Positions 17,086 through 25,128 of a stretch of DNA of 64,000 nt are shown here, piece by piece; positions within the stretch are counted from its first letter, which is position 1, and the number at the start of each line of letters is the position of its first letter. This stretch comes from Rhizobium sp. L51/94 (GTDB taxonomy: Bacteria > Pseudomonadota > Alphaproteobacteria > Rhizobiales > Rhizobiaceae). Under the pieces are notes generated by a model. The model was not told where the DNA came from. It ran no database searches and saw only the letters and a list, made by a program, of their open reading frames with translations. The DNA is taken from the NCBI RefSeq assembly GCF_019355555.1, contig NZ_CP072141.1, positions 3,094,001 through 3,158,000 on the forward strand, given 5' to 3'. A program made the position numbers and the translations under genes.

Positions 17086-17116
17086 AGCGCCGGTCCTGAA
17101 AAGGCCGGCGCTTTTT
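17086..17116 (+). terminator. Rho-independent terminator after the small membrane peptide gene
   Basis: AGCGCCGG (17086-17093) pairs with CCGGCGCT (17105-17112) and is followed by a T-run to 17116. It lies just before the convergent metF stop and may also slow transcription from that side. Confidence 0.8.
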
Positions 17117-17122
17117 CGTGGT

Positions 17123-18028
17123 TCAAGCAGCAGCGCCGGCCGCCTCTGCGATCTTCGTGCGCTTGAAACCCAGCCGCTCGAGCACGGCGCCGACCAGAGG
17201 AGCGCGGTTCATCGTGTAGAGATGAAATTCCCGGTGGCCGCGACGCACGAGGTCCTCGATCTGCTCTGCCGCGACATCGGCCGCCACCTTGGCCCGCTCT
17301 TCAGGCTTGTCGTCGAGCCCGGCAAAGCGTTCGTCCAGATAGGACGGGATACTAGTGCCGCACATGCCGGCAAAGCGCTTCAGCTGCGTCAGGTTCTGGA
17401 TCGGCATGATGCCCGGCAGCACGGGAATGGCGATACCAGCCGCCCGCACCCGCTCCATGTAGGTCTCGAAGACGTCATTGTCGAAAAAGAACTGGGTCAG
17501 GGCACGGTCGGCGCCGTTGTCGGCCTTGCGCTTCAGCATGTCGATATCGGCAGCCGTGTCGCGGCTTTCCGGGTGCTTCTCCGGATAGGCAGACACCGAG
17601 ATCTCGAAATCGCCGATATCGCGCAAGCCCGCCACCAGCGCTGCGGCATTCTCGTAGCCGCCGGGATGTGGCTGGTAAGCGGTGCCGATGCCGCCGGGCG
17701 GATCGCCGCGAAGGGCAACGAAGTGCCTGACGCCGGCCGCACGCAACTCATCGACGACCCGGTGTGTGTCTTCGCGCGTGGCACTGACGCAGGTGAGATG
17801 CGAGGCAGTCGGCAGTGGCGTCTCGGCGATCATCCTGCGCACGGTATTCAGCGTCGGCGCCTTGGTCGAACCGCCGGCCCCATAGGTGACGGAGACGAAT
17901 TCGGGCTGCCATTCCGTCAGCTCCGTGATGGCGGCCCAAAGCTGGCCTTCCATGTCGGGTGTCTTTGGCGGAAAGAACTCGAAGGAGATGCTGACGTCGC
18001 TGCGCCCTGTGTCCGGTGTAGAAGTCAT
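17123..18028 (-). CDS. metF: Methylenetetrahydrofolate reductase
   Basis: The 301-aa FAD enzyme reduces 5,10-methylene-THF to 5-methyl-THF, the methyl donor for methionine synthase. Visible family blocks are SFEFFPPKTPDME near the N-terminus, VSVTYGAGGSTKAPT, HLTCVSATREDTHRV, HFVALRGDPPGG and DRALTQFFFDNDVF. The ATG at 18028 lies one base after the stop of the upstream ArsR-methyltransferase gene (TGA-C-ATG), so translation is coupled; the in-frame ATG at 18073 would lie inside that gene. metH, the enzyme using its product, is at the right end of the window and shares the operator in front of this operon. Confidence 0.95.
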   Translation of the reverse strand: MTSTPDTGRSDVSISFEFFPPKTPDMEGQLWAAITELTEWQPEFVSVTYGAGGSTKAPTLNTVRRMIAETPLPTASHLTCVSATREDTHRVVDELRAAGVRHFVALRGDPPGGIGTAYQPHPGGYENAAALVAGLRDIGDFEISVSAYPEKHPESRDTAADIDMLKRKADNGADRALTQFFFDNDVFETYMERVRAAGIAIPVLPGIMPIQNLTQLKRFAGMCGTSIPSYLDERFAGLDDKPEERAKVAADVAAEQIEDLVRRGHREFHLYTMNRAPLVGAVLERLGFKRTKIAEAAGAAA

Positions 18029-18029
18029 G

Positions 18030-19055
18030 TCAGGCCCTCTTTTCTGCGCGTAATGCTGGTTGACGGCTTTCACTGGTCGCGATCAGCAGGCGCGGATCGC
18101 GCGCCACCCAGATCGTTACCGTCAGATCCTCGCCACTCTGCTTTCCGGAATGAAGGTCCCTGACCTCCTCGAGCTCCAGTCCGGCCTTCTTCAACCACTC
18201 CTCCATCGTCGCGTGGCTGAAGCCGAGGCGGAGATGTGCATGGTCGTCGCGCAGGTATTCCAGCGCGTGCGGGGCGAGATCGACGATCACCAGCCGGCCG
18301 CCCGGCCGCAGCATGCGCGCCGCCTCGCCGATCGCAAGTTCCGGCTGGTAGAGAAAATGCAGTACCTGATGAATGGTGATCAGGTCGAAATCCTGCGCCT
18401 CGAGCGGCAGATTGAAGATATCCCCGTGCCGCACCGAGGCGGTTGTGATATTCGCCTTGTCGAGATTGGCCCGTGCGACTGCCAGCATGTCGCGGCTGGC
18501 ATCGACGCCGATGGCGCGGCGGTAGACGCCGGACAGCAGCTGAAGCATGCGCCCCGTTCCCGTCCCGAGATCGAGAAACGTGTCGATCGGCCGGGTACCG
18601 ATCAGCTGCTTCAGCGCAGCGTCGACATCCTCGTCGGCCACATGCAGACGGCGGAGCTCATCCCATTCGGCAGCGTTGTGGCTGAAATAGGCCTGGGCGC
18701 GCTCAGCGCGTACATGCTTCACCGAACCGAGACGTTCGCTGTCGCGCAGCAGGACAGGGTCACTCTCGTCGGCATGGCGCAGCAGCGTGCGGGCGAGATG
18801 CACGGCAGCACCATCCTGCTTCAGGCGGAAATAGGCCCAGGCGCCTTCCTGGTAGCGATCGATCAGGCCCGCCTCGCCCAGAAGCTTCAGATGCCGGGAA
18901 ATACGCGGCTGGGATTGGCCGAGGATTTCGGTGAGGTCGGTGACCGTCAAATCGCCGGCGGCCAGCAGCGCCAGCAGCCGGAGCCGCGTCGGCTCGCCCG
19001 CTGCTTTCAGGACATCGACCAGCCCCTCGAGACCAAATTTAACAAGATCCGCCAT
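18030..19055 (-). CDS. ArsR-type regulator fused to a SAM-dependent methyltransferase domain (SahR-like)
   Basis: The 341-aa protein has an N-terminal winged helix (VLKAAGEPTRLRLLALLAAG; recognition helix around GQSQPRISRHLKLL) and a C-terminal class I methyltransferase fold (FLDLGTGTGRMLQLL, GVDASRDML, LITIHQVLHFLYQPE, MLRPGGRLVIVDL). ArsR-family SahR proteins sense S-adenosylhomocysteine and control methionine-cycle genes in proteobacteria; a SAM/SAH-binding domain would suit that. It is immediately upstream of metF with coupled translation. The operator at 19073-19092 lies 18 bp upstream of its start, and an identical-type site precedes metH, so autoregulation plus control of metH is likely. 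MADLVKF (19055) is preferred over an ATG four codons upstream. Confidence 0.85.
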   Translation of the reverse strand: MADLVKFGLEGLVDVLKAAGEPTRLRLLALLAAGDLTVTDLTEILGQSQPRISRHLKLLGEAGLIDRYQEGAWAYFRLKQDGAAVHLARTLLRHADESDPVLLRDSERLGSVKHVRAERAQAYFSHNAAEWDELRRLHVADEDVDAALKQLIGTRPIDTFLDLGTGTGRMLQLLSGVYRRAIGVDASRDMLAVARANLDKANITTASVRHGDIFNLPLEAQDFDLITIHQVLHFLYQPELAIGEAARMLRPGGRLVIVDLAPHALEYLRDDHAHLRLGFSHATMEEWLKKAGLELEEVRDLHSGKQSGEDLTVTIWVARDPRLLIATSESRQPALRAEKRA

Positions 19056-19072
19056 ACACTCACCCAATCAAG

Positions 19073-19092
19073 ACATAAACATATCTTTATGT
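19073..19092. promoter_or_regulatory. Methionine-cycle operator, copy 1 (ArsR-methyltransferase/metF operon)
   Basis: ACATAAACATATCTTTATGT is a near-perfect palindrome (18 of 20 positions symmetric). It matches the perfect palindrome in front of metH at 19 of 20 positions, and both have a GATTGA/TCAATC-type flank. It starts 18 bp before the regulator start codon. Confidence 0.8.
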
Positions 19093-19180
19093 GATTGAGG
19101 GCAATGGCGCAAGTGGGAAATGGAAGGTCGCTACTGTCAGATGCGAGCCGGTGAACCGGCAGTTCAGGGCCGCAAATGAA

Positions 19181-19201
19181 ACCCCCCGCGGCTGCGGGGG
19201 A
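19181..19201 (-). terminator. Hairpin after ettA
   Basis: A GC-rich stem (CCCCCGC against GCGGGGG with a short loop) lies 33 bp beyond the ettA stop; on the minus strand it is followed by GTTTCATTT, a weak U-rich tail. Confidence 0.5.
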
Positions 19202-19233
19202 TCTCGAATTTGTGTAGCGCGCGCCGGTGGCGA

Positions 19234-20883
19234 TCAGCGCGTCAGACGCTTGTAGGCCTGGCTGCTCGGGTTCAACGCATCGGCGCCGAGGCGGCGGATC
19301 TTGTCCTGCTCGTAGTCCTCGAAGTTGCCTTCGAACCATTCGACATGGCTGTCACCCTCGAAGGCGAGGATGTGGGTCGCCAGCCGGTCGAGGAACATGC
19401 GATCATGGCTGATGATAATGGCGCAGCCGGCAAAGGATTCCAGCGCGCTTTCCAGCGCACCGAGCGTTTCGGTATCGAGGTCGTTGGTCGGTTCGTCGAG
19501 AAGCAGCACGTTGCCGCCAGCCTTCAGCATCTTGGCAAGATGCACGCGGTTGCGCTGGCCGCCGGAAAGATTGCCGACCTTCTGCTGCTGGTCACCACCC
19601 TTGAAGTTGAACGCGCCACAATAAGCTCTTGAATTCATGTCGAACTTGCCGAGCTTGATGATTTCGGCGCCGCCCGAGATTTCTTCCCAGACGGTCTTCG
19701 AGCCATCCAGTGCATCGCGGCTCTGGTCGACATAGCCGAGTTGCACGGTGTCGCCGATGCGGATGGTGCCGGCATCGGGCTTTTCCTGGCCGGTGATCAT
19801 CTTGAACAACGTCGTCTTGCCGGCGCCGTTCGGGCCGATGATGCCGACGATGCCACCGGGCGGCAGCTTGATCGACAAGTCCTTGATCAGCAGCTCGTCG
19901 CCGAACCCCTTGGAAACGTTCTCCATCTCGATGACAACCTGGCCGAGACGCTCGCTGACCGGGATGATGATCTGGGCGTCGCCGGGACGCTGCTTCTCGG
20001 CGGCATCGACCAGCTGTTCGTAGGACTTGATACGGGCTTTGGATTTAGCCTGGCGAGCCTTCGGGCTGGAGGCGATCCATTCCTGTTCGCGCGAGATCGC
20101 CTTCTGACGTCCTGCCTCTTCGCGGTTTTCCTGCTGCATGCGCTTTGCCTTGGCAAGCAGGTAGGCGGAGTAGTTGCCTTCATAAGGAATGCCGCGGCCA
20201 CGGTCGAGCTCGAGGATCCAGCCGGTGACGTTGTCGAGGAAGTAGCGATCGTGGGTAATCATCATCACGGCGCCGGGATAGGCGCGCAGGTGCTTTTCGA
20301 GCCAGGCGATGGTCTCGGCATCCAGATGGTTGGTCGGTTCGTCGAGGAGCAGCAGGTCCGGCTGCGACAGTAGCAACCGGCAGAGCGCAACGCGACGGCG
20401 CTCACCGCCCGACAGGCTTGTGACTTCCGATTCAGGCGGCGGGCAACGGAGCGCATCCATCGCCATTTCGACCTGACTTTCGAGGTCCCATAGGTTCTGG
20501 CTGTCGATGATATCCTGGAGCTTCGAGCCTTCTTCGGCCGTCTCGTCGGAGTAGTTCATCATCAGTTCGTTGTAGCGCTCGAGCACGGCCGTCTTCTTGG
20601 CAACGCCTTCCATGACGTTTTCGCGCACCGTCTTGGTCTCGTCGAGATGCGGCTCCTGCTCGAGATAGCCAAGGGTCGCGCCTTCCGCGAGCCAGGCTTC
20701 CCCGGTGAATTCCTTGTCCAGGCCGGCGATGATCTTGAGAACGGTCGACTTACCCGCGCCGTTCGGGCCGAGGATGCCGATCTTGGCATCGGGGTAGAAC
20801 GACAGGTTGACGTTCTCGAGGATTTTCTTGGCGCCGTAAGACTTGTTGAGTCCCGACATGTGATAGATGAATTGACGTGCCAT
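19234..20883 (-). CDS. ettA: EttA, ABC-F energy-dependent translational throttle
   Basis: The 549-aa protein has two ABC cassettes without membrane segments: Walker A GPNGAGKS at 39-46 with signature LSGGERRRVA, and a second GPNGAGKTT with signature LSGGQRNRVHLAK and LLLDEPTNDLDTETL. The arm segment between the first half's Walker A and signature (DIIDSQNLWDLESQVEMAMDALRC) is present, and the linker KRMQQENREEAGRQ separates the halves. EttA binds the ribosomal E site and gates elongation by ADP:ATP ratio. Length and start (MARQFIYHM) match the E. coli type. It appears monocistronic. Confidence 0.95.
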   Translation of the reverse strand: MARQFIYHMSGLNKSYGAKKILENVNLSFYPDAKIGILGPNGAGKSTVLKIIAGLDKEFTGEAWLAEGATLGYLEQEPHLDETKTVRENVMEGVAKKTAVLERYNELMMNYSDETAEEGSKLQDIIDSQNLWDLESQVEMAMDALRCPPPESEVTSLSGGERRRVALCRLLLSQPDLLLLDEPTNHLDAETIAWLEKHLRAYPGAVMMITHDRYFLDNVTGWILELDRGRGIPYEGNYSAYLLAKAKRMQQENREEAGRQKAISREQEWIASSPKARQAKSKARIKSYEQLVDAAEKQRPGDAQIIIPVSERLGQVVIEMENVSKGFGDELLIKDLSIKLPPGGIVGIIGPNGAGKTTLFKMITGQEKPDAGTIRIGDTVQLGYVDQSRDALDGSKTVWEEISGGAEIIKLGKFDMNSRAYCGAFNFKGGDQQQKVGNLSGGQRNRVHLAKMLKAGGNVLLLDEPTNDLDTETLGALESALESFAGCAIIISHDRMFLDRLATHILAFEGDSHVEWFEGNFEDYEQDKIRRLGADALNPSSQAYKRLTR

Positions 20884-21083
20884 TGCTGGGCTTCTCCTAG
20901 GCGCAAGAGATCTGGGTTTGAGCCGCTATGTAAGGGAAACCACGCCGCGCGGCAACGCCGAAACCGGCCTTGCGCCGCATTTGTCGACCATCGGGGTGAC
21001 GCAATCAGCCAAACCGCCGACGTCCAAGCCTGACCCGCCGCTGACGATACCCATCGGACAACGCCACCGCGCAGTCAGAAATC

Positions 21084-21833
21084 CTAGCGGCCGACGGCCT
21101 GCACCAGACCTTCGCTGCAGCCGAACGCGGTACTACCGGCGCCCTGGATCAGCTTGCCCAGCCTCGGACCACTCTCGCCGGGCGATACCGCATCCTGCGA
21201 CAAGCCGATGGTGAGCTCCGAAATCACCCGGGCGCTGCCGTTTCCGCGGCAGCTCATCTTGACGCGGTCACTGGCACCCTGGCCAAAACTTTTGTCGAAT
21301 GCGGCCTTGATGCGTTCGGCATCCAGCGTCTTGCCGACGTTCGCCGCAAACAGCGCGCCGACGGCAGATGCGTTCAATTCATCGATCAGTGACACGGCAG
21401 TGCCGAAATAGGCGTCTGCCGAGAGTTTCGTGCAGGTTCCGTGCTTCAGCCACTCATGGCGCTCGAGGCCAGACTGCGTGCCCGGCATTGCCTTGCCGAG
21501 AGCGGCCTTGGTCGCCGCCGACAGTTCGACGGCAGGCAGGCTGTCCCAGCCATGACTGCGGTCGGCCTGTTGCAGCGCATCCGGCACACCGCAATAGTTC
21601 TGCCGCATCGGCCAGAGCCCGTGCAGCGAGAGGTGGGTGGCATCGAAGCCGTTGGCACTCTCGTCCCGGCACTCGGCTTTCTCAGCGTTGGTAGCGCAGA
21701 ATGCCGGCTCCCAGCTGGCCGCAAGAATAAACCTAGTCTGTCCATCGCGCGCTTCGGCCGGAAGGGAGAGGCTGCCCAGCAAAACCGGCAGGCAGGAAAA
21801 AGCGGCCAGAAGCCTTAAAGAAACAACGCGCAT
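21084..21833 (-). CDS. Secreted ribonuclease T2 family protein
   Basis: The 249-aa protein has a signal peptide (MRVVSLRLLAAFSCLPVLLG, cleavage near AEA, residue 28). Both catalytic segments are intact: CAS I LSLHGLWP with His71, and CAS II RHEWLKHGTC with His126, Glu127, Lys130 and His131. Cysteines suited to disulphides are present (WEPAFC, AECRDE). It should be a periplasmic endoribonuclease cutting single-stranded RNA via 2',3'-cyclic phosphates, possibly for nutrient scavenging. The ATG at 21833 is chosen because the longer frame (to 22001) overlaps the divergent hydrolase gene and buries the signal. Confidence 0.9.
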   Translation of the reverse strand: MRVVSLRLLAAFSCLPVLLGSLSLPAEARDGQTRFILAASWEPAFCATNAEKAECRDESANGFDATHLSLHGLWPMRQNYCGVPDALQQADRSHGWDSLPAVELSAATKAALGKAMPGTQSGLERHEWLKHGTCTKLSADAYFGTAVSLIDELNASAVGALFAANVGKTLDAERIKAAFDKSFGQGASDRVKMSCRGNGSARVISELTIGLSQDAVSPGESGPRLGKLIQGAGSTAFGCSEGLVQAVGR

Positions 21834-21999
21834 GACAATCCACCCCAGGAACAATAAGAGAACAAGTAAGCAGATCGCATCTTCCGTCGCAAGCTGTAAA
21901 TTCCCCACCGCCGGATTATCATTATCCTGTGCGCCTCCCCGAAGTTGCATTGCAAAGTTCCAGCCATTGCCGTCAGGTGCACCGATGCGAGGAGATCCC

Positions 22000-22932
22000 A
22001 TGTTTCAAGAGATAAGACGGCACCAGAGCCCGACGGGCGCGGCACTTGCCTACCGTCATCAGCCCGCATCGGGCACGCCGCGCGGCATCCTTCTCGTGCT
22101 GCACGGGCTTGCCGAGCATTCCGGCCGCTACGGTCGCTTTGCCGAGGCGATGGCGGGCAACGGTTATCACGTCTACGCGCACGACCACCGTGGGCATGGC
22201 CGCACGAAAGCACCGGATGCGCCGCTTGGCCAGTTCGCCCGCAGCGATGGCGTGGTGTGCGTCATCGCGGACGTCATGGCGATGAGGTCGCTGGCCTCGG
22301 CTGACCACCCCGGCCTGCCTGTTGTCCTCTTCGGTCATTCCATGGGCGGACTGATCAGCCTTTCCGCCGCCATCGCCCATCCCGCAGACTTCGATGCCGT
22401 CGCAGTGTGGAACTCGAACTTTCATCCCGGCCTCGCCGGACGGGCTGGACAGCTGATCCTCGGCATCGAGCGCATGCTTAAAGGCTCGGATGTCCCGAGC
22501 GCCCTGCTACCGCGACTGACGTTCGGCGCCTGGGGGCAGTCCATCCCCGATCACCGGACGCCGTTCGATTGGTTGTCGACGGATGCGGCCGAGGTCGATG
22601 CATATATCGCCGACCCGCTCTCCGGCTTCGATGCCTGTGTATCGCTCTGGCGCGACTTGCTGGCCATGAGTTTTGCCGCACCTAGGCGACGCCACCTCGC
22701 CCGGCTACCTCCCACACTCCCAATCCACCTGGTTGCTGGCGCGCAGGATCCGGCGACGGATTACGGTAAAGCCATAACCTGGCTGGCAAACCGTTTGAAA
22801 GGATTCGACTTTTCGAATATCACAACGGAAATCTATAGCGAAATGCGGCACGAGACCCTGCATGAGGTCGATGCCAACAGGGCCACGGCGAACTTTGCCG
22901 CGTGGTGCGAACGCGTCTTGCCAAAGCCCTGA
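22000..22932 (+). CDS. Alpha/beta hydrolase, monoacylglycerol-lipase-like
   Basis: The 310-aa protein is of the Hydrolase_4 group. LLVLHGLAEHSGRY carries the oxyanion HG motif, YAHDHRGHGRT is the family's RGHG block, and FGHSMGG places the nucleophile Ser114. VAGAQDPATDY likely carries the acid and EMRHETLHE the catalytic His. The ATG at 22000 has GAGGAGAT upstream; the frame is open far upstream but that part is antisense to the RNase T2 gene. A lysophospholipid or monoacylglycerol substrate is the family guess. An EamA exporter gene follows after 16 bp, probably co-transcribed. Confidence 0.85.
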   Translation: MFQEIRRHQSPTGAALAYRHQPASGTPRGILLVLHGLAEHSGRYGRFAEAMAGNGYHVYAHDHRGHGRTKAPDAPLGQFARSDGVVCVIADVMAMRSLASADHPGLPVVLFGHSMGGLISLSAAIAHPADFDAVAVWNSNFHPGLAGRAGQLILGIERMLKGSDVPSALLPRLTFGAWGQSIPDHRTPFDWLSTDAAEVDAYIADPLSGFDACVSLWRDLLAMSFAAPRRRHLARLPPTLPIHLVAGAQDPATDYGKAITWLANRLKGFDFSNITTEIYSEMRHETLHEVDANRATANFAAWCERVLPKP

Positions 22933-22948
22933 CGCCGGAGGAATGTCG

Positions 22949-23908
22949 ATGCAAAGCCCCAGCCATACGCTTGCCTCGCGGCATTCGTCGGAAATGACGA
23001 TGGGCCTGACCCTGATGTTCGTGTCGGTCATGCTGTCGCCGATCGTCGACATCTTTTCCAAGCTGGCGGCTGTCACCATCCCGCCGGTCGAGGTCACAGC
23101 GGCACGCTTTCTTTTTCAATGCCTGTTCGCTCTGCCGATGATCGTCTGGAAACGCAGTTGGATGCCTGGCACGTGGCGGCAGAGAAGAATTCACGCCCTG
23201 CGTGGCAGCCTGCTGGTGCTGTCGATGATCACCTTCGTGACGACGTTACAGGTGATGGAGGTTGCCGATGCCATCGCCATCTTCTTCGTCCAGCCGATCA
23301 TCCTCACCGTTCTCAGCAGCATCTTCCTGAAGGAAACAGTGGGTTGGCGGCGTTACGCGGCCTGCGTCGTCGGATTCAGTGGCGCCTTGCTGATCATCCA
23401 ACCCAGCTTCCAGCAACTCGGCTTCGTTGCCTTGCTCCCCGTTGTTACCGCGATCTGCGGCTCGATCTTCGTGCTTTTGACGCGCGTCCTGTCCCATAGC
23501 GAACCGGCCTCCTCGATGCAGCTGAACACCGGCCTCTGGGGATTGCTGTTCTCCATGATCCTGCTGGCAATCGGCAGCCTCGCCGGCAATGCCATCCTGT
23601 CGCCTGTCATGCCGGACGCCACTGCCGCACTCCATCTCCTCGGCGTCGGCGTGACAGCAGCCGTCTGCGGGATGCTGACACTTTATGCATACCGCGCCGT
23701 CCGGGCATCGACGCTCGCACCGCTGCAGTATTTCGAGATCATTTCGGCGACGATCTTCGGCTGGCTGGTGTTCGACAATTTCCCGAACATGCTGAAATGG
23801 GTTGGCATTCTCATCATCATCTGCTCCGGTCTCTACATCCTGTGGCGCGAGCGGCGGCTTGCATCCAAGCCGGTATCCGATACATCTCAATCGCTCCGCG
23901 CACCCTGA
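22949..23908 (+). CDS. EamA/DMT-family transporter
   Basis: The 319-aa protein has ten membrane segments (for example LTLMFVSVMLSPIVDIFSKLAAV, where most DMTs read WG, then EVTAARFLFQCLF) and an EamA second half ending in IFGWLVFDNFPNMLKWVGILIIICSGLYIL. The GGAGG at 22937-22941 sits at ideal distance from ATG 22949; an ATG at 22943 is possible but too close. It is followed after 17 bp by the CoA-transferase gene, so it may carry substrate or product of that pathway (inference). Confidence 0.83.
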   Translation: MQSPSHTLASRHSSEMTMGLTLMFVSVMLSPIVDIFSKLAAVTIPPVEVTAARFLFQCLFALPMIVWKRSWMPGTWRQRRIHALRGSLLVLSMITFVTTLQVMEVADAIAIFFVQPIILTVLSSIFLKETVGWRRYAACVVGFSGALLIIQPSFQQLGFVALLPVVTAICGSIFVLLTRVLSHSEPASSMQLNTGLWGLLFSMILLAIGSLAGNAILSPVMPDATAALHLLGVGVTAAVCGMLTLYAYRAVRASTLAPLQYFEIISATIFGWLVFDNFPNMLKWVGILIIICSGLYILWRERRLASKPVSDTSQSLRAP

Positions 23909-23925
23909 TCGAAGATCTGCAAAAC

Positions 23926-25128
23926 ATGACCAACCGACCGATAAAAAAGCCACCGCTCGCAGGCATCCGCGTCATCGAACTCGCGCGCGTGCTGGCAGGA
24001 CCTTGGGCAGGCCAGATGCTGGCCGATCTCGGTGCCGATGTCATCAAGGTGGAAAACCCGGATGGCGGCGACGACACGCGCCAATGGGGACCTCCGTTTG
24101 TCGAGGATACCCACGGAGCCAACCTTTCCGCCGCCTATTACCACTCGGCCAATCGCGGCAAGCGTTCCATCGTCGCCGATCTGCGCACGGCCGAGGGCCA
24201 GGATCTGGTTCGCCGGCTGGCCATGACGGCGGACGTGCTGATCGAGAATTTCAAACTCGGCGGCCTCGTCAAATACGGCCTCGACTACGAGAGCCTCCAC
24301 AAGCTCAATCCAAAACTGGTCTATTGCTCGATCACCGGCTTTGGCCAGACCGGTCCCTATGCCAATCTCGCCGGCTACGACTACATCGTCCAGGGCATGT
24401 CCGGCTTCATGTCGATCACCGGCGAGACAGACGGCCAGCCGATGAAGGCCGGCGTCGCCATCGCCGACATTTTCACCGGGATCTATGCTGTCTCGGCCAT
24501 CGAGGCGGCCCTGATCCATGCCCTCAAATCCGGTGAAGGGCAACTGGTCGACATGGCGCTGCTCGACGTCCAGGCGGCAGTGCTGGCGAACCAGAACATG
24601 AACTACCTGATATCAGGCAAGGCGCCGGAGCGGCTGGGCAATGCTCATCCCAACATCTCTCCCTACGAGGTGGTGCCCGTCGCCGACGGCTTCCTGATCC
24701 TCGCCATTGGCAACGATGGCCAGTTCCGTCGTCTTTGCGGCCTGCTCGGTATCGAGGCTATCATCGGCGACGAGCGCTTCGCCACCAACAAGGCCCGCAT
24801 CGCCAACCGCATGGAAGTTCGCCAACTCGTCTCGACCGAGACGCTGAAATGGACCAAGGCCGCCCTGCTGCAGCGCTGCGAGCAGAATGGCGTGCCGGCT
24901 GGTCCCATTAATACCATCGAGGAAATGTTCGCCGACCCCCAGGTGGTGGCGCGCGGCCTGCGCATCGATCTCGACGATGCAGCCGGCAATGCCATTCCGG
25001 GCGTCCGCACGCCGGTCATTCTCTCCGAAACACCCCTACGCTACGAACGGCCGAGCCCGAGGCTCGGCGAACATCAGGACGAGGTGCTGGCGGAACTCGC
25101 TGCCCTCGAAGGAAAGGCAAGATCATGA
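23926..25128 (+). CDS. CaiB/BaiF-family (class III) CoA transferase
   Basis: The 400-aa protein has the family N-terminus LAGIRVIELARVLAGPWAGQMLADLGADVIKVENP, the RGKRSIVADL block, LIENFKLG, and AGYDYIVQGMSGFMSITGETDGQPMKAGVAIADIFTG, the region that carries the catalytic Asp. Such enzymes move CoA between carboxylic acids (formyl-CoA:oxalate, carnitine, succinyl-CoA:mesaconate types). Substrates are not readable here. Its stop overlaps the start of the ThDP-enzyme gene by 4 bp (25125-25128), resembling the pairing of formyl-CoA transferase with oxalyl-CoA decarboxylase, though the ThDP protein is not clearly that enzyme. Confidence 0.88.
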   Translation: MTNRPIKKPPLAGIRVIELARVLAGPWAGQMLADLGADVIKVENPDGGDDTRQWGPPFVEDTHGANLSAAYYHSANRGKRSIVADLRTAEGQDLVRRLAMTADVLIENFKLGGLVKYGLDYESLHKLNPKLVYCSITGFGQTGPYANLAGYDYIVQGMSGFMSITGETDGQPMKAGVAIADIFTGIYAVSAIEAALIHALKSGEGQLVDMALLDVQAAVLANQNMNYLISGKAPERLGNAHPNISPYEVVPVADGFLILAIGNDGQFRRLCGLLGIEAIIGDERFATNKARIANRMEVRQLVSTETLKWTKAALLQRCEQNGVPAGPINTIEEMFADPQVVARGLRIDLDDAAGNAIPGVRTPVILSETPLRYERPSPRLGEHQDEVLAELAALEGKARS

